Part shown: one piece after another, positions 1 to 12,165 of the stretch
How positions within the stretch are numbered: position 1 is the first letter of the stretch
Layout: every line of letters begins with the position of its first letter
Assembly: GCF_029633865.1 (NCBI RefSeq)
Contig: NC_079213.1
Coordinates: 1,895,121-1,959,120 of the forward strand
From: Lampris incognitus
Lineage: Eukaryota; Chordata; Actinopteri; Lampriformes; Lampridae
Direction: 5' to 3'
DNA: 64,000 nt
Translations under genes and position numbers: made by a program
Notes under the pieces: model-generated
The model's database searches: none
The model's input: only the letters and a program-made list of their open reading frames with translations
Told to the model about the DNA's origin: nothing

Positions 1-305
1 GTATTTATATACGGCCGGGGGGTATTTGTGTACGGCCGGGGGGTATTTGTGTGTGGCCGGGGGGTATTTGTGTACGGCCGGGGGGGGTATTTGTGTACGG
101 CCGGGGGGGGGGGTATGTGAGACGTTGCTGCTCTATGAGTGAGGGGGGGAGGGAGTGAGGGGGGAGGGGGGGCTGGGGGGGCTGGGGGGGTATTTGTGTA
201 CGGCCGGGGGGGGTATTTGTGTACGGCCGGGGGGGGGGTATGTGAGACGTTGCTGCTCTATGAGTGAGGGGGGGAGGGAGTGAGGGGGGAGGGGGGGCTG
301 GGGGG
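1..305. repeat. G-rich minisatellite with higher-order duplication
   Basis: Short units of the form GGTATTTGTGTACGGCC followed by a variable G run are repeated at the left edge. A longer block (GTATGTGAGACGTTGCTGCT plus a GAGGG/CTGGG-rich tail) occurs twice, at about 113-190 and 238-310, so the array has a second level of repetition. G runs of six or more are frequent. The array continues off the left edge. From 306 to the first coding exon I see no repeat or gene apart from an acceptor-like site before 469. Confidence 0.9.
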
Positions 306-482
306 GCTGGGTAGCCTACAAAGAGCTGATCCCCTAGCGAGACTCCTACAGGGTGCAGCAGCGCCGCCCCCCTGACAGCAGGATGTAGATGAGCGCTGTG
401 GGTGATGCTGGACGGATGCTAATGAGCGTGTCCAACTAACGCAGCATGTTGTGTGTGTTTGTGCGCAGGTCTACACTGGGCT

Positions 483-598
483 ATGGATGTGTGTGAGGAG
501 GGAGAGGGGGGAGAGGGGGGAGAGGGGGGAGAGGGGGGAGGGCCTACCTCTACGAGCGCTCTGTCTGGAGAACGTGACAGCCAGCCCAAAGCCAAGAG
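483..598 (+). CDS. nlrc3-like: NLR exon 1, N-terminal coding exon
   Basis: The ATG at 483 opens a frame with a 9-bp in-frame GAG-GGG-GGA repeat (about four units, Glu-Gly-Gly) and then the [13 protein letters not shown] motif typical of fish NLRC3-like N termini. The donor GTAAGC starts at 599; the exon ends two bases into a codon. An acceptor at 467-468 preceded by CAACTAAC suggests that the exon begins at 469 with a short 5' UTR. Confidence 0.82.
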
Positions 599-3500
599 GT
601 AAGCTGAGGATCTCTAACTGACCGTGACTGGTCTCCATCTCAGAGCTCAGCAGCGGCGTCATCGTGACGTCATCAGCCACCGTCAAAGGTCTGTTTGTGT
701 TGTGTTTAAGCCCAGTCCGTCCGGAGAGACCAGCCTCCCCTGCCCCCAGCTGTGGGTCCATGGCGAGTGAGCAGTCTATGGAACCACCTATTTATGTCCA
801 AGATGGAGTCCGCGGTGCTGAGCAGAGGTGAGGTTTGGGTCACATCTCCACCGGCCACCAGGTAAAACCGAAGTTCTCCCGACTCGCTTGCGTTGAGCGG
901 ATAGTACCGTTGTTCTCACGTGTCCGGTAACGGTGTCCAGCTCAGATGTTCTCTTCGGGTGTGTGTTCCCACTTATCACAGCATGCTGGTTATTGATTAT
1001 CTTTATTGATCTGCTTTGGGGGGTTGGTGAAGGCCAGGTGATCCACAATGTTTCAAAATGACTTTAGTCTTTGTTCCAACACCATACTGCCTCGTGCTGC
1101 CGCGATACCCATGAGCATTTACAATTCTTCCTTACAGTACACTCCCTTGAAGCTGTGACCTTAAAACATCTGCTATCGCCTGAACCATCACGCTGTGAAC
1201 ACTGCCGCCATCTAGTGGTCAACTTGTGACAGTGTAACAAAATAAGCCTTCTGCCATTACATCCTTATATGTACACGTTATAATAATAATTAAAGCCGCA
1301 GGCGGCGTTGGGAGGGGTCCAAGCATTGGCACTGTTGCGCCCCCTATGGAGCAATTTGAATGGTTTTGTCCTCATGATCATATACCTTCAGCCAACGTAA
1401 ATAATTACCGCTATGATACGTAGGGGCCTTTTCTACACCTGGCCTGTGATAGACTTCCGTTTCCACATGACCCCAACCCGCTGTTGGTAATGTCATGAAG
1501 ACTGAAGAATCCTGCTTCAGAAACAGCAGCCTGCCCGAGTTTCCAACTAGACACGACAATGTCGGATTACTGGGGTCGCCTGTGTCCTAGACGATTACCG
1601 TAATTTGTTAAAACGTCGTAACACTTCCATTGCTTCAGAAACATGTGCCAGAGTTTCCAAAACTGGACCAGACGGTGTGTGATTTCTTGCGTCCTAGCCG
1701 ACTGCCGTAAAAAGAGAAAGTATGTCGTTAAACCCAGGTGGTGTCCTGGCGTGTGGTATGTAGAGCTGCAGCGCTTCCACACCAAATACGTCCAAATAGC
1801 GGGCAAACTATATGACTGACATAGGTGGTCCCAATAGTAAAGTTGTATTATTATTATTATAACAATAATAATAATAATCATTACGTTTATATAGCGCTTT
1901 GCTGGGCACCCAAAGCGCTTCAGGTTATGTGAAGGGCTCCTATAACAGGCACAAAATATAAAGATGGTAAATTCAGTTTTTCCGAGTCGACTAGTCGAGA
2001 GGTCGTCTAAGTGAATAGTCGACTAGTTGGTCTTCAGGAAGCCCTGTTAACCAGGCTGTACTTGCTTCAGTGAGGACGTAGGGTTGTTATTTAGGGATTA
2101 AGAAAAACTAGCGGGATCCGCCGGTAATACTATATGACTATAGAACAATCTCAAACCTCACATCTAAAGATAGAAGAGTGGACACGGTGGTCAGCTAGCC
2201 AATACATCTTCAAAACAAGACTTATGGAATAGTCTTCCTCTGCTTGTAGCAGGATCCAGCGGAAGAGACCAGCCTCCCCTGCACCCCACTGTTTGTCCAT
2301 CAAGAGTAACCTGTCTATGGGTCCACCTATTCATTTCAAAGATGGACACTACTCCGCTGAACAGAGGTCAGAACCAAACAGATGCTATCAACAGATGTTT
2401 GCTTGTTATCAGACTCTACTGAACAGACGGGCAAGTCAGGAGACCAGGAACTGCTCTGACCCTTCAGACTCTGTTGATCTGGTTTCTTCTCTCAAAACAT
2501 CCCATGTAATAACCCGATCAGTATTTACAGTGGTGTTCGCCTTGTGTTTCTACCTGGATCCATCAGGACACAACACCTTTAACCTCTGGTGTGTGTGTGT
2601 GTGTGTGTGTTGATATCTCGAGACCTAACATGTCATGTGTCTGTGAATGTTCTCATTCATCCAGGTCGTCATGGTTCTCCAAAGGAGTTGAATCAACTGC
2701 AACTGGACTTGGTATATATCCGTGAAGACGTTTCGCCTCTCATCCAAGAGGAAGCCATCTATGAGAAACTGGGAAAACCCTCCCTCAACAGAGGAGGAGG
2801 TCTGCCACACCACCTATCTCCCACTTACAATGCCGTCCTTTCACCTCTACCCAGGAGACTCAAGAAGCCTAGCCTCCAAGAACAACAGTCGGTCACTAAC
2901 GGCTCCACCCACTCTCATGACCACTGAACAATGAAGCCGAGACTAACACCCCCAACCACCGTCGCTGCTAAACAAATGCAAATCAACAGCTCCGATGGCG
3001 ACGGGCCCGGCCAAACATCAGAGCACAAAAGAGCCACTCATATCTATGGCTCTGTTAGCGACGGGCGTTGGTAAACATCAGGACACAAAGAGCCATGGAC
3101 ATCTATAGCTCTGACAGCGACACCTAGAGTATAAATTCTGGGTCTCATCAGCAGCCAGTCAGACTAGCTTGGTCTAGTCAGACTAGCTTGGTCTAGTCAG
3201 AAAGGCAGAACTGAGGAAGCCTCTTGGATGAGAGGCCAGACGTCTTCACGGATACATACCAAGTCCAGCTGCACTTGATTCACCTCCTTTGTCTAACATG
3301 TCATTTGTTCTCCACAGAGACCACGAGGAGAGGTTAGAGGTTCTCAGTGGTCAGTCTGCCCAGCAGCATCAAACAGACCTGGACTCCATATTTATGGTGT
3401 GTAAATGTAAAACAACACCGTTTACTTCATGTACAAATGAAATGAAAACAGCCATTCTGCTCATAATGGCCTCCATGCGCCCCTCTTTACACCAGTGGCT

Positions 3501-6242
3501 TTGCAGCAGTGACAGATGGGTTTTAACATGAAAGTTCAGTTCATGTATTGGTCATTTCCAGATGCTTGAAGAGAATGTCATCACTTTTGTGAAGAAAGAG
3601 CTGAAGAGCTTCCAAAAGGTTCTGAGTCCAGATTACCCAGAGTACTTAGAGAGACAGAGGGAGGAGGAGGACGAGCAGAGGAAGAGCGCCAGAGAGGCCC
3701 TTCTGAAGATCACACTGCACTGCCTGAGGAGTATGAAGCAGGAGGAGCTGGCCGACTCTCTGGAGAGCAGTAAGAGGCTCTTTATTCAAAAGCCTCAACA
3801 CCATGTAAAGGCTCAATGGAGGCAAAATGGGAGGTGGAATTATTTCCAAACCCTGCGGAAAATGTAGATTTGTCCAGTGAGCTTCAGACAGTTTCCATTT
3901 GGATGGTGTAAAATGCTGATGACAGTGGTTCACATCAGAACTATGATACCAGAGAGAACCTCTTTAAGACCTCACCACTGTCCACATAATCCCAGTAAAG
4001 AGCTCCGGACTGACTACATGGTTAATACAAGTGGGACAGTAACCATCAAAATATTATTATAGTAGAAATGAATTATTATGAATTAACATGTTGTTTGTGT
4101 GGCCCTGTGATGGCCTGGTGGTCCTGTCCAGGGTGTCTCCCCGCCTGCCGCCCAATGGCTGCTGAAATAGGCGTCAGCATGCCCACAACCCTGAGAACAG
4201 GATAAGCGGTTAAGATAATGGATGGATGTTTGTGGAGATGTACTTGGATAAATCTAGCCTTTATATAAATTAAATACATGTCTTTATTGTTTGACTTAAA
4301 TCAGACGTGCTTGTCCATCCACCAGTGATGATCTGAACTGGAATGGTGTTTGGTAAGGTTTCTGCTTCTCACATTTGCAGTATCATCCACTCATTGGTTT
4401 CCTCGTTCATTTGTTTATTCAGAAACTCGTGCTCCTGTGTGCCCCCGGATTAAACTCAAAGCAGCTCTGAAGAAGAAGTTTCAGCATTTCTTTGAGGGCG
4501 TCGCTAAACCAGGACAGTCAACACCTCTGAATCAGATCTACACAGAGCTCTACATCACAGAGGGAGGCAGTGCAGAGGTCAATAATGAACATGAGGTCCG
4601 ACAGATTGAAACAGCATCCAGGAAACCAGCGAGACCAGAAACACCAATCAAATGTGAAGACATCTTTAAACCCTTACCTGGACAAGATAAACCAATCAGA
4701 ACATTGATGACAAAGGGAGTGGCTGGCATCGGGAAAACAGTCTTAACACAGAAGTTCACTCTGGACTGGGCTGAAGACAAAACCAACCACAATATACACT
4801 TCACGTTTCCATTCACGTTCAGAGAGCTGAATGTGCTGAAAGATAAAGAGTTCAGCTTGGTGGGACTTCTTCATCACTTCTTTATTGAAACCAAAGAAGC
4901 AGGAATCTGCAGCCGTGACAACGTCCAAGTTGTGTTCATCTTTGACGGTCTGGATGAGTGTCGACTTCCTCTGGACTTCCGGAACAATGAGATCTGGACT
5001 GATGTCACAAAGTCCACCTCAGTGGACGTGCTGCTGACAAACCTCATCAAGGGGAATATGCTTCCATCTGCTCACCTCTGGATAACCACACGGCCTGCAG
5101 CAGCCAATCAGATCCCTCCTGAGTGGGTTGACATGGTGACGGAGGTGAGAGGGTTCACTGATCCACAGAAGGAGGAGTACTTCAAGAAACGATTCAGAGA
5201 TGAGGAGCAGGCCAGAAGAATCATCTCACACATCAAGACATCACGAAGCCTCCACATCATGTGTCACATCCCAGTCTTCTGTTGGATCACTGCTACAGTT
5301 CTGGATCACGTGTTGGGAACAGATGAGAGAGGAGAGATGCCCAAGACCCTGACTGAGATGTACATCCACTTCCTGGTGGTTCAGTCCATCCAGACGAATG
5401 TGAAGTATCATGGGAGAACCGAGACAGGGCCAGAGTGGACTGACGAGAACAGGGAGATGATTGAGTCTCTGGGAAAACTGGCCTTTGAGCAGCTGGAGAA
5501 AGGCAACCTGATCTTCTATGAAACAGACCTGACAGAGTGTGGCATTGATATCAGAGCAGCCTCAGTATACTCAGGAGTGTTCACACAGATCTTTAAAGAG
5601 GAGCGTGGGCTCTACCAGGAAAAGGTCTTCTGCTTTGTCCATCTGAGCATTCAGGAGTTTCTGGCTGCTCTTTATGTCTTTCTCTCATTCATCAACACTG
5701 GAGTCAATCTGCTGTCAGAAACATCCTCGATCCCCAGGCAGTCTTCAGAACCAGACCTCTACCAGAGAGCTGTGGACAAGGCCTTACAGAGTCAAAATGG
5801 ACACCTGGACTTGTTCCTGCGCTTCCTTCTTGGCCTGTTACTGGAGACCAATCAGGAGCTCCTAAGAGGCTTGTTGAAAAATACAGGAAGTACATCACAG
5901 ATCAGCCAGAAAACAGCCCTGTACATCCAGAAGAAGATTAGGGATGACCTCACTCCAGAGAGAAGCATCAATCTGTTCCATTGTCTGAATGAACTGAATG
6001 ACGATTCTCTTGTGAAGGAGATCCAACAGTACCTGACATCAGGAGGTCTCCCCACAGACCGACTCTCTCCTGCTCAGTGGTCAGCCCTGGTCTTCATCTT
6101 ACTGTCTTCAGAAAAGGAGCTGGACGTGTTTGACCTGAAGAAATACTCTGCTTCAGAGGAGGGTCTTCTGAGGCTGCTGCCAGTGGTCAAAGCCTGCAAT
6201 AAAGCTCTGTAAGTGTACGGATTATGCCCTGTAAAGGATTAA

Positions 6243-6318
<76 letters not shown>

Positions 6319-7225
6319 GTTTTTTTTTCAATTGGTGAGAAAATATATTTCATTACATTGTTTATTCAAAATGCTATTATGATGAAAATATAGCAAGAGT
6401 AGGGTGCAGGTGGAGGAGAGCCTGGAGAGGTGGAGGTATGCACTGGAGAGAAGAGGAATGAAAGTCAGTAGGAGCAAGACGGAATACCTATGCGTGAATA
6501 AGAGGGAGGACAGTGGAATGGTGAGGATGCAAGGAGTGGAGGTGATGAAGACGTATGGGTTAAATACTTGGGGTCAACTGTCCACAGTAACGGGAAGTGC
6601 AGGAGAGAGGTGGAGAAGAGAGTGCAGGCAGGGTGGAGTGGGTGGAGAAGAGTGTCAGGAGTGATGTGTGACAGAAGGGTACCAGCAAGAGTTAAAGGGA
6701 AGGTTTACAAGATGGTAGTGAGACCAGCTATGTTGTATGGTCTGGAGACAGTGGCACTGATGAAAAGACAGGAGGAGGAGCTGGAGGTGGCAGAGATGAA
6801 GATGATAAGATTTTCACTGGGAGTGATGAAGAAGGACAGGATTAGGAAGGAGTATATTAGAGGGACAGCTCAGGTTGGATGGTTTGGAGACAAAGCAAGA
6901 GAGACAAGATGGAGATGGTGTGGACATGTGTGGAGGAGAGATGCTGAGTATACTGGGAGAAGGATGCTGAATATGGAGCTGCCAGGGAAGAGGAGAAGAG
7001 GAAGGCCAAAGAGGAGGTTTATGGATGTGGTGAGGGAGGACATGCAGGTGGCTGGTGTGACAGAGGACGATGCAGAGGACAGGAAGAGATGGAAACGGAT
7101 GATCCGCTGTGGCGCCCCCTAACGGGAGCAGCCGAAAGTAGTAGTAGCAGTAGTAGTAGATTATGATGAAAACAGGTTGTGACTTCAAAAGTATTAAGGC
7201 CATTAAAATATGATAGAATAATACA

Positions 7226-7258
<33 letters not shown>

Positions 7259-10200
7259 GTGTCTCCATTCAGCTTGAGTTCCTGTAATCTGTCAGAGAGA
7301 AGCTGTGAAGTTGTGTCCTCAGTTCTCAGCTCCTCCTCCTCTAGTGTGAGAGAGGTGGACCTGAGTAACAATGATCTGCAGGATTCAGGAGTGAAGCTGC
7401 TGTGTGCTGGACTGGGGAGTCCACAATGCAGACTGGAAACTCTCAGGTCAGTATTCCTAAACCTCTACAACACAGGACCACTTCAATCCTCATTTACAGC
7501 CACGTGATTTCCACTTTATTTTTATATCACTTTATTATAAATATTTACTTATATTTTCCATTTCCGCTCCCGGTGTGGGAAGATGGCGGTGCAAATTCAT
7601 GTTTGCAGCAGCCTCACCGAGTACCGTCCATGCAGTGTCTTTGTCCACGTCTGCATCTAAGTTTGTCTTTGTTTGATGGCTGGGAGAGCTGGCTCTAGAT
7701 CAGCTGGGAGAGCTTGGTCTGCTGCATCCTGTGGGCCCAGGGACCACGGCCCTGCCTGGAGCTGTGCCTTAAGAGGTGACACCGAGGCCGGTCTGACAAG
7801 ACGCGGAAGTGGGGCAGGCTAAGCTAACTGCTAGCCCATGCAGACCGGCAGTCCGACAGTCATTTTGGCTGGCGTTCGTTCTCCTGGACTGATTTTTTTT
7901 TTTAGTTTAGATATGTGTTAGTTTGGATATGTGTGTTCTTGTAGTTTTTGGATATGTTTTTGTCTTTGTGTTGCACTGCTGTGGGCTGGGGAAACGATTT
8001 CTCGTTTCATTTCATGTGCGCAAGTGCATGAAATGAAATGACAAGTGTTTCTGTTTCTGGTTCTGATCCGGATTTAATGGCAGTCAGTACATCCTAACCT
8101 GAGTAGCATTTTCTCTGCTTGGAGGAATTACAGACCAGTTGTAGATGTTCAAATAGTTGTTGAAGTTCTATCATAAGTACAAAAAGTAAGACCAATTTCT
8201 TTTTAGATTTGTGGAAATATTAACAGTAGTAGCAGCAGTCTTTGTAGTTGTTACTGCAGTAGCAGCGGAAATAATAGTAGTAGCCAGTAGGGGGCAGCCT
8301 GTCCACTGGAGCTGGCAGTAACAATGCTCCTATGTCGTGAGAATGGACACTGTGCAGTTCCAGGTGACTCTTCAGATGAGCTCCTGACTCACTGTGTTGG
8401 TAACAGCAGTCGTAGTAGTAGTAGTTGTAGTATTGTTAGCAGTATTAGTACAAAGTAATGGGAGTCTTTTTGAAAAGCCCTCAATATTAATGTTAACTAA
8501 ATGACCTGAGAGGGACGTTTAGTAGGGACAGAAAGTTTCGTAGGACACGCTCACTACTTATATATGGCCACACGGAGGCGCCATGGGTCTGGACGGTTTC
8601 ATGCTCGTTTAAATTAAAAATTCAGAAGTAGGCAATGAATTCAGGATTTTTACAAACATGCATTCAATCAGGTCCTTCCAAACTTTTGACTGGTACTGTA
8701 TATGAAGTGACTGAGTGGATTCGTGGCCAACTATAGCAGATGTTTGAGGGTTTGACTCCCTCTGAAAAAGACCTGGGTTTGTGTCTCAGAGGTAGCAGGA
8801 TCAAAGACCCAGATGAGAGAGATATCTACCTACTGAGAATATCTGCATGGCTCCAAATGTTTTCCTACACAAAGAAAAGAACTGGGCGTACAAAAACAGA
8901 AGCAGGGATCAGTACAGAGCAGCCAAGTATACGTTGCATGCTGCAATAAGAGAAGCTAAGTCAAAGCTACGCAACAAAATTGGAACAATTCTCTTCCAGT
9001 AACTCAAGAGCAATATAGAAAAATCTTAAGGAAAGACAGATTACAAAAAACACCCCTGCTCCCCTCCAGATAATGACCATAACCTCCCAGATAAATTAAA
9101 TAAGTTTTGTGCAAGGTTTGATAAACCTATTCCACCAGCCATCCCCCTGCTCCCACTCCAATGCCACCCTTCTGCATCCAGGAGGATGAGGTGAGAGCTA
9201 CATTCAAGAAGCTGAACACTAGGAAAGCAGCAGGGCCAGACGGCATCAGACCTACTTTATTGAGCCACTGTGCAGCACAACTGGCCCCAATATTTTCCAC
9301 CACATTTAACATCTCTCTAAGCCAATGTACTGCCCCACAGTGCTCCCAACTCTCTACCATCATTCCTGTGCCAAAGTCCTCAAAGATCACCTGCCTCAAT
9401 GACTTCAGACCAGATGCCCCAACATCTGTGGCCATGATGAGGGTATCATTCTGTCATACTTGGAATCTTGCACCTCCCCAATGATGGACCCTATCAAGCC
9501 AACTGGTCTGTTCAGCATGCAGTTAGCATAGCCCTCCACCATGCCAAAACACCCATACAAATGAATGGAGACCCCATCACCACCACCGACTCTTTTAAAT
9601 TCCTTGGAACATACATCAGCACCAACCTGAAAGGGAAAATTAACACTGAACACATCATTGCAAAAGCTCAACAACCACTTGACTTTCTTAGGCAACTTAA
9701 AGGATACTGGATCAAACATCAACTGCTCGGTTCTTTTTTGCTCAGCCATTATCGAGTCTGTCATAACATGTTCTATTACAGTATTACACTATTATAATAT
9801 TACAGTATTATTAAAGTATTATATAGTGTTACAGTATTATAGCAGCACAGTATTATAGTATTACAGTATGACAGTCAAACACGGAAAAAACTGCAGCGGA
9901 TTGTCAACAAGGAATCCAAAATCATGAGCAACCCACTCCCCTCAGTTGAATCTCTACATACTAACTGGACTGTAAAGCGAGCAAAGAAGATCACCTCCGA
10001 CCCCTCACATCCTGCTCATCACCTCTTCCAGCGTCTTCCCTCAGGGAGGCGCTACAGGTCACTGTCCACTAAGACTAAACGCTTCACAAACCGTTTTTTC
10101 CCCCCTAGCCATCAGGACTCTGAATTCCTCCCTATAGTCCCTCCTCACACACCACTGACATAAACACCACCATTCACCTGACTGTTGTGTGTAATATGTT

Positions 10201-10350
10201 TGTTTCTGCTGTTGTGTGACTGTATTGATCATGATAATATGTGGAGTGTCTGCTGTTGTCCATGGATGTATTGTGCTGCAGAGTTTAACATGCTGTACCG
10301 AAAACAAATTCTACCGGCCTTGGTTATGTGGCTAATAAACCATCTATCTA

Positions 10351-10397
<47 letters not shown>

Positions 10398-12111
10398 GTC
10401 TATCTATCGATAGTCGAGGATGAGGTTTTGGATCTTGTTTGGGACGTGGTTTCTGATCAGGGACAATTCTACCAGCTTTTGTGGGATCGATTCATAGGCA
10501 TTAGCAAGTTCTACATTGCCAGGTCTCCCCCACTTTCTCACGCCTCTCTGATCACTTGGATTGCCACGCCTGTGTGCTCTATGCACCCTGGAACACCAGA
10601 GACTCCTCCCTTCTGCACTGAGATGTCTATGTCGGAGTTCTTCAGGAAAAATCCCATGAGGTGATTGGCAGCAGTCTTGAGGAAGATCTTACATTCCACA
10701 CTGAGGAGCGAGATCGTCCTAAATTGCTCGACGTTGCTTGCGTTCTCCTCTATAGGGATCCACATGCCTTCTGCATATCTCCACTGCTTTTCCACTGCAC
10801 ATTTCCCCTCCTCCAGATCACCCTGTAGAGCGTCCAAAGGCATTCCAGAAGCCTGGGGCACCCTTTGAAGACCTTAAATGGCCCTCCACTTGGGCCTGGG
10901 GCTGGAGATGTTCTGGCTGACTTGATGGCCTCCTCGATACCTTTCAGTGTGGGTTTGTTGATGTTGAACAGAATGCTGGGTTTGAGTGGGGATACAAGGC
11001 CAAGGTCTTGCTCCCTCATGCTGTCACTGCAGGTGTTGCTAAAGTGGCAGTTGATTTCTCCTCAGAGCATGACAGGTGACGACTACGTTTCTGCCCCAGC
11101 AGCTTCTTCGAAAATCCAAATGGATTTGCAATAAAGGCAAGAAAAGAAAACAGTTGCATAGTAATAATCTATACTCATCAGCAGAACAGTGGTTGGTAAA
11201 TTCACTGAGACAGAAACCGACCCGCCATGCAGTACAGGTTGTGAAGCACTCAACTTAAAGGCAACTAATTGTCGGTTAAGGCAAAAAGATGAGTTTTAAG
11301 TTTGGATTTAAAGACTCAACAGACTCTGATGGTCTGATGGCAGCAGCCAGGTTATTCCACAGGAGCGGAGCCCGGTAGGAAAAGGCCCTGCTGCCACCAG
11401 CTGACTTCTTTTTAACTTGGGGTACACACAGGAGCCCTGTATTTTGAGAACGAAGTGCTCGAGATGGCATGTAAGGTTTAAGGAGATCAGACAGGTAGGA
11501 TGGAGCAAGCCCATTTAGGATTTTATAAGTCAGCAGAAGCACCTTGTATTCTGATCTAACATGGATAGGAAGCCAATGAAGGGAGGCAAGAATTGGTGTA
11601 ATATGGTCAAATGTCCTAGATTTAGTTAGGATTCTAGCAGCAGCATTCTGAACCATCTGAAGACCTTTAGTACAAGAATGTGGCAGACCTGAGAACAGAA
11701 CATTACAGTAATCAAGTCTGGATGAAACAAATGCATGTATTAGAGTCTCTGCGTCAGCCATGGACAGAAAAGCCCGAATTTTAGCTTTGTTACGTAAGTG
11801 AAAACAGGCAGCCTTGGTGCTTATCAAAGGAAAGGCTGGGATCAAACATAACACCGAGATTTTTGGCTGCCACGTCATGTGCAAGCACACGGGGATTAAT
11901 CATAGTCTGACCGTTTACCTGATCTGACGGAGAAAGCTGTTGACCACCCACCATCATGATACCAGTTAACTGAGATCTGGTAGGTTTGGTTTAGGGAAGC
12001 TGAAACCTATTCAGGAACCCTGATGATGGTGAACATGTTTCATGAGACGGGGCTCAGGACTCTCTTTTTATACACTCATGTAGATATCAGCAGCTATGAA
12101 AACTCATTTCT

Positions 12112-12165
<54 letters not shown>

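Noticed and set aside
4350-4422. Translation start at 4350 for a shorter NACHT protein with a signal-like N terminus
   Set aside because: The bases before 4423 are intronic: a CAG acceptor, loss of family similarity, and upstream exons in phase. The hydrophobic [11 protein letters not shown] start is chance.
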